Assembly: GCA_023410025.1 (NCBI GenBank)
Contig: JAEYQM010000086.1
Span: 16,063 to 80,062, forward strand
Reading direction: 5' to 3'
DNA from: Bacillota bacterium
GTDB lineage: Bacteria; Bacillota_I; Bacilli_A; ML615J-28; CAG-698
Length of the DNA stretch: 64,000 nt
The first letter of the stretch is position 1; each line of letters starts with the position of its first letter. The translations under genes and the position numbers were made by a program. Below are positions 62,311 to 64,000 of this stretch, one piece after another. The notes beneath the pieces are model-generated. The model searched no databases. It was not told the origin of the DNA and was given only the letters and a program-made list of their open reading frames with translations.

Positions 62311-63180
62311 ATGGATTATTATACAATAGATTTTGAAACAGCAAATGAACAAATGTCAAGTGCTTGTAGTATTGGTATAGTTGGAGTATTAAATAATAAA
62401 AAAGTATATCAGAAACATATTTTAATTAATCCATTGCAACCTTTTAGAGATGCTAATATTATGATTCATCATATTACATATGATGATGTGTGTAATGAAA
62501 AGAGTTTCGATCAAATATGGGATGATATAAAGGATGTATTTGATAATACAATAGTTTTTGCTCATAATTCTTTGTTTGATTTTAATGTCTTGGATGCGTT
62601 ACTTACAAGATTTAATATTAATAAACCAAATTTTAAATTTGGTTGCACAGTAAAACTAGCAAGAAAATTATGGCATAATGGTGAAGTTATTAATCATCGC
62701 CTAAATACACTGGCAGCCTACCTTGGTGTAAATCATAATCATCATGACGCATTAAGTGATGCATCTATTTGTGTTGATATTATAAATAGAGGTTTAAAGA
62801 TTATGGGTAAAGATACTGTTACCGAACTTTATAATTCTTTAGATTTAATATATGGTAATTATAGTGCTGAAAACTTTTATAATACTTATTCATTTAATCA
62901 AGTTTTGAATCATAAAAAAATATATAATGAACAGTTAATTAATAAAGTAGTAAGTTATTCTGGAAAACATCCGGTATTAAAGAGAAAAGAATTAGATAAA
63001 CTAATATATATAAATGGTGGATTTCCTAATAAGATTGTAAATAATAAAACTGATATTTTGATTTTATTTGATGGATATAGCGAAAGTGTAGTAATTGATG
63101 TATTAGAATTAATAAAGAAAGGAAATAATATTAAGATAATAGGTATTGATGAACTTAATCTTATTTTAAAAATATGTTAA
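62311..63180 (+). CDS. DnaQ-like 3'-5' exonuclease fused to a BRCT-like domain
   Basis: A 289-residue protein. The N-terminal ~165 residues are a DEDDh exonuclease: Asp7/Glu9 in TIDFETA, Asp in HNSLFDFNVLD, and the His/Asp pair in HHDALSDA. The C-terminal ~75 residues (VVSYSGKHPVLKRKELDKLIYINGG...) fit a BRCT domain. The pairing is seen in some DnaQ- and NAD-ligase-associated exonucleases and suggests work on nicked or damaged DNA. Ribosome site weak. It overlaps the next gene by seven bases. Confidence 0.8.
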   Translation: MDYYTIDFETANEQMSSACSIGIVGVLNNKKVYQKHILINPLQPFRDANIMIHHITYDDVCNEKSFDQIWDDIKDVFDNTIVFAHNSLFDFNVLDALLTRFNINKPNFKFGCTVKLARKLWHNGEVINHRLNTLAAYLGVNHNHHDALSDASICVDIINRGLKIMGKDTVTELYNSLDLIYGNYSAENFYNTYSFNQVLNHKKIYNEQLINKVVSYSGKHPVLKRKELDKLIYINGGFPNKIVNNKTDILILFDGYSESVVIDVLELIKKGNNIKIIGIDELNLILKIC

Positions 63181-64000
63181 TAAAAATAAATTATAAATTT
63201 AAAAATAAAAGTATTAATGAACTGCTGGAATTCTATCACTTATCAAAAGCTAATATATATAAACTTAAAATTAACAAAGCACTAACAGTTAATGGAGATT
63301 TTGTTGAATTTGATTATATATTAAAAGAAAATGATGAAATAAATATTGATCTAGAATATACAGAAGATATCTATACTGAAGAATCAAAAAAAGACATTGA
63401 TGTATTATATGAAGATGATGATTTTATAATTATTAAAAAACCAAGAGGAATTTTAATTCATAGTGATGGCAATGATTATGATACATTATGTAATCGCCTT
63501 GCCTATTACTACAATAGGAATTATATTAAATCAAGTGTTAGAGTGGTTCATAGAATTGATGTTGATACTACTGGGATGGTAATTTTCCCTAAGCATCTTT
63601 TGAGCGCTAGTTATTTAAGCTACCTATTTGAGAATGAAATGCTTGAAAAAAATTATCAATGTTGGGTAAAAGGAAATTTTGTGGAAAAAACTGGTGTAAT
63701 CAATTCAGCAATCGGAAAAGATCGCCACAGTAATAAACAAAGGATATCTAAGACGGGAAAACCTGCTTATACTGAATATAAAGTAATTGAAGAGAAAAAA
63801 GGGAAAACAAAACTACAAGTACTAATTAAAGGTGGAAGAAGACATCAAATTAGAGTTCATTTAAGTAGTATAAATCACCCAATATTGGGGGATAAAATAT
63901 ATGGTGAAGAAAGCAAAGAAAGCTTAAAATTACATTTTTATAATATTAAGTTTATTCATCCAAGAACATTAGATTTATTTAATTTTTCATGTGAAGATAT
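63174..64000 (+). CDS. RluA-type 23S rRNA pseudouridine synthase (3' truncated by window edge)
   Basis: An open frame from ATG 63174 to the last base of the window, 275 codons, with no stop. It overlaps the end of the exonuclease gene by 7 bases. The N-terminus looks like a small S4-type domain (about 1-60). The catalytic block VVHRIDVDTTGMVIF holds the nucleophilic Asp, and RRHQIRVHLSSINHPILGDKIYG is the RluA-family C-terminal signature. It probably modifies uridines in 23S rRNA; the target (RluC, RluD or other) cannot be told. Confidence 0.9.
   Translation, partial: MLIKINYKFKNKSINELLEFYHLSKANIYKLKINKALTVNGDFVEFDYILKENDEINIDLEYTEDIYTEESKKDIDVLYEDDDFIIIKKPRGILIHSDGNDYDTLCNRLAYYYNRNYIKSSVRVVHRIDVDTTGMVIFPKHLLSASYLSYLFENEMLEKNYQCWVKGNFVEKTGVINSAIGKDRHSNKQRISKTGKPAYTEYKVIEEKKGKTKLQVLIKGGRRHQIRVHLSSINHPILGDKIYGEESKESLKLHFYNIKFIHPRTLDLFNFSCED

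Overview
Organism. The window is very AT-rich, densely packed bacterial DNA of Bacillota type. Shine-Dalgarno sequences are strong (GGAGG, GGTGAT), promoters are sigma-A-like (TTGaca / TATAAT, often extended -10) and intrinsic terminators are short. TGA is a genuine stop (formate-THF ligase, the first DHH pair, several hypothetical genes) and Trp is TGG, so the genetic code is standard. That excludes Mycoplasma/Spiroplasma-type Mollicutes but fits Acholeplasma/Izemoplasma/Haloplasma-like lineages or related low-GC Bacilli. RpoE (delta), FabK, NfnAB, the pth-mfd-spoVT order and the mnmG-rsmG-parA order all point the same way. The finer placement is inference. No rRNA, tRNA, CRISPR, IS or prophage was seen.

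Layout. 1-3.4 kb: end of a Rad50-like ATPase, two tandem DHH phosphoesterases and SurE. 3.4-6.4 kb: a BofA-like mini-gene, RNA polymerase delta, a cupin, and CTP synthase behind a leader terminator. 6.4-13.7 kb: one-carbon genes fhs-folD, then pth, mfd and spoVT. 13.7-19.5 kb: a DegV fatty-acid-binding protein, aldolase, three unknown membrane proteins, an acetyltransferase, a thioredoxin-like lipoprotein and YaaA. 19.6-23.5 kb: NfnB/NfnA-type ferredoxin-NADP oxidoreductase, MsrA, and an InlB-repeat/BspA-LRR lipoprotein. 23.5-31.9 kb (minus): a ten-gene type II fatty acid synthesis operon accB-accC-accD-accA-fabT-fabK-fabD-fabG-fabF-fabZ, without fabH or acpP. A second DegV gene lies just upstream of it. 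33-36 kb: zinc-ribbon membrane protein, VanZ-like protein, oligoendopeptidase F. 36-40.4 kb: mnmG-rsmG-parA-mscS-DUF951, with no parB or noc. 40.4-50.4 kb: two heterodimeric ABC exporters, a DUF697 protein, and a Cas4-like nuclease/DUF2779 exonuclease fusion. 50.4-52.6 kb: an Rrf2 (CymR-like) regulator divergent from cysK, then a DUF5698/DUF2179 protein. 53-61.2 kb: two large multidomain surface lipoproteins (a 1609-residue Ig/beta-helix/amidase protein and an atrophied-Ig/C39-like protease) flanking a glycerate kinase. 61.3-64 kb: a GxDLY-SGNH hydrolase, a DnaQ-like exonuclease-BRCT fusion, and a truncated RluA-type pseudouridine synthase.

How it fits together. The core is housekeeping metabolism of a fermentative, probably anaerobic cell (NfnAB, Fhs/FolD) that makes its own fatty acids and probably also uses exogenous ones (two DegV/FakB-like proteins). 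Two control regions stand out: paired palindromes over the accB promoter, and a long palindrome with a FabT-like TTTGA-N3-TCAAA core over the adjacent degV promoter. A similar operator pair is visible between the Rrf2 regulator and cysK. The most unusual proteins are the two surface lipoproteins and the double-nuclease fusion. No wholly new multi-gene system is demonstrated; the findings are ranked accordingly.
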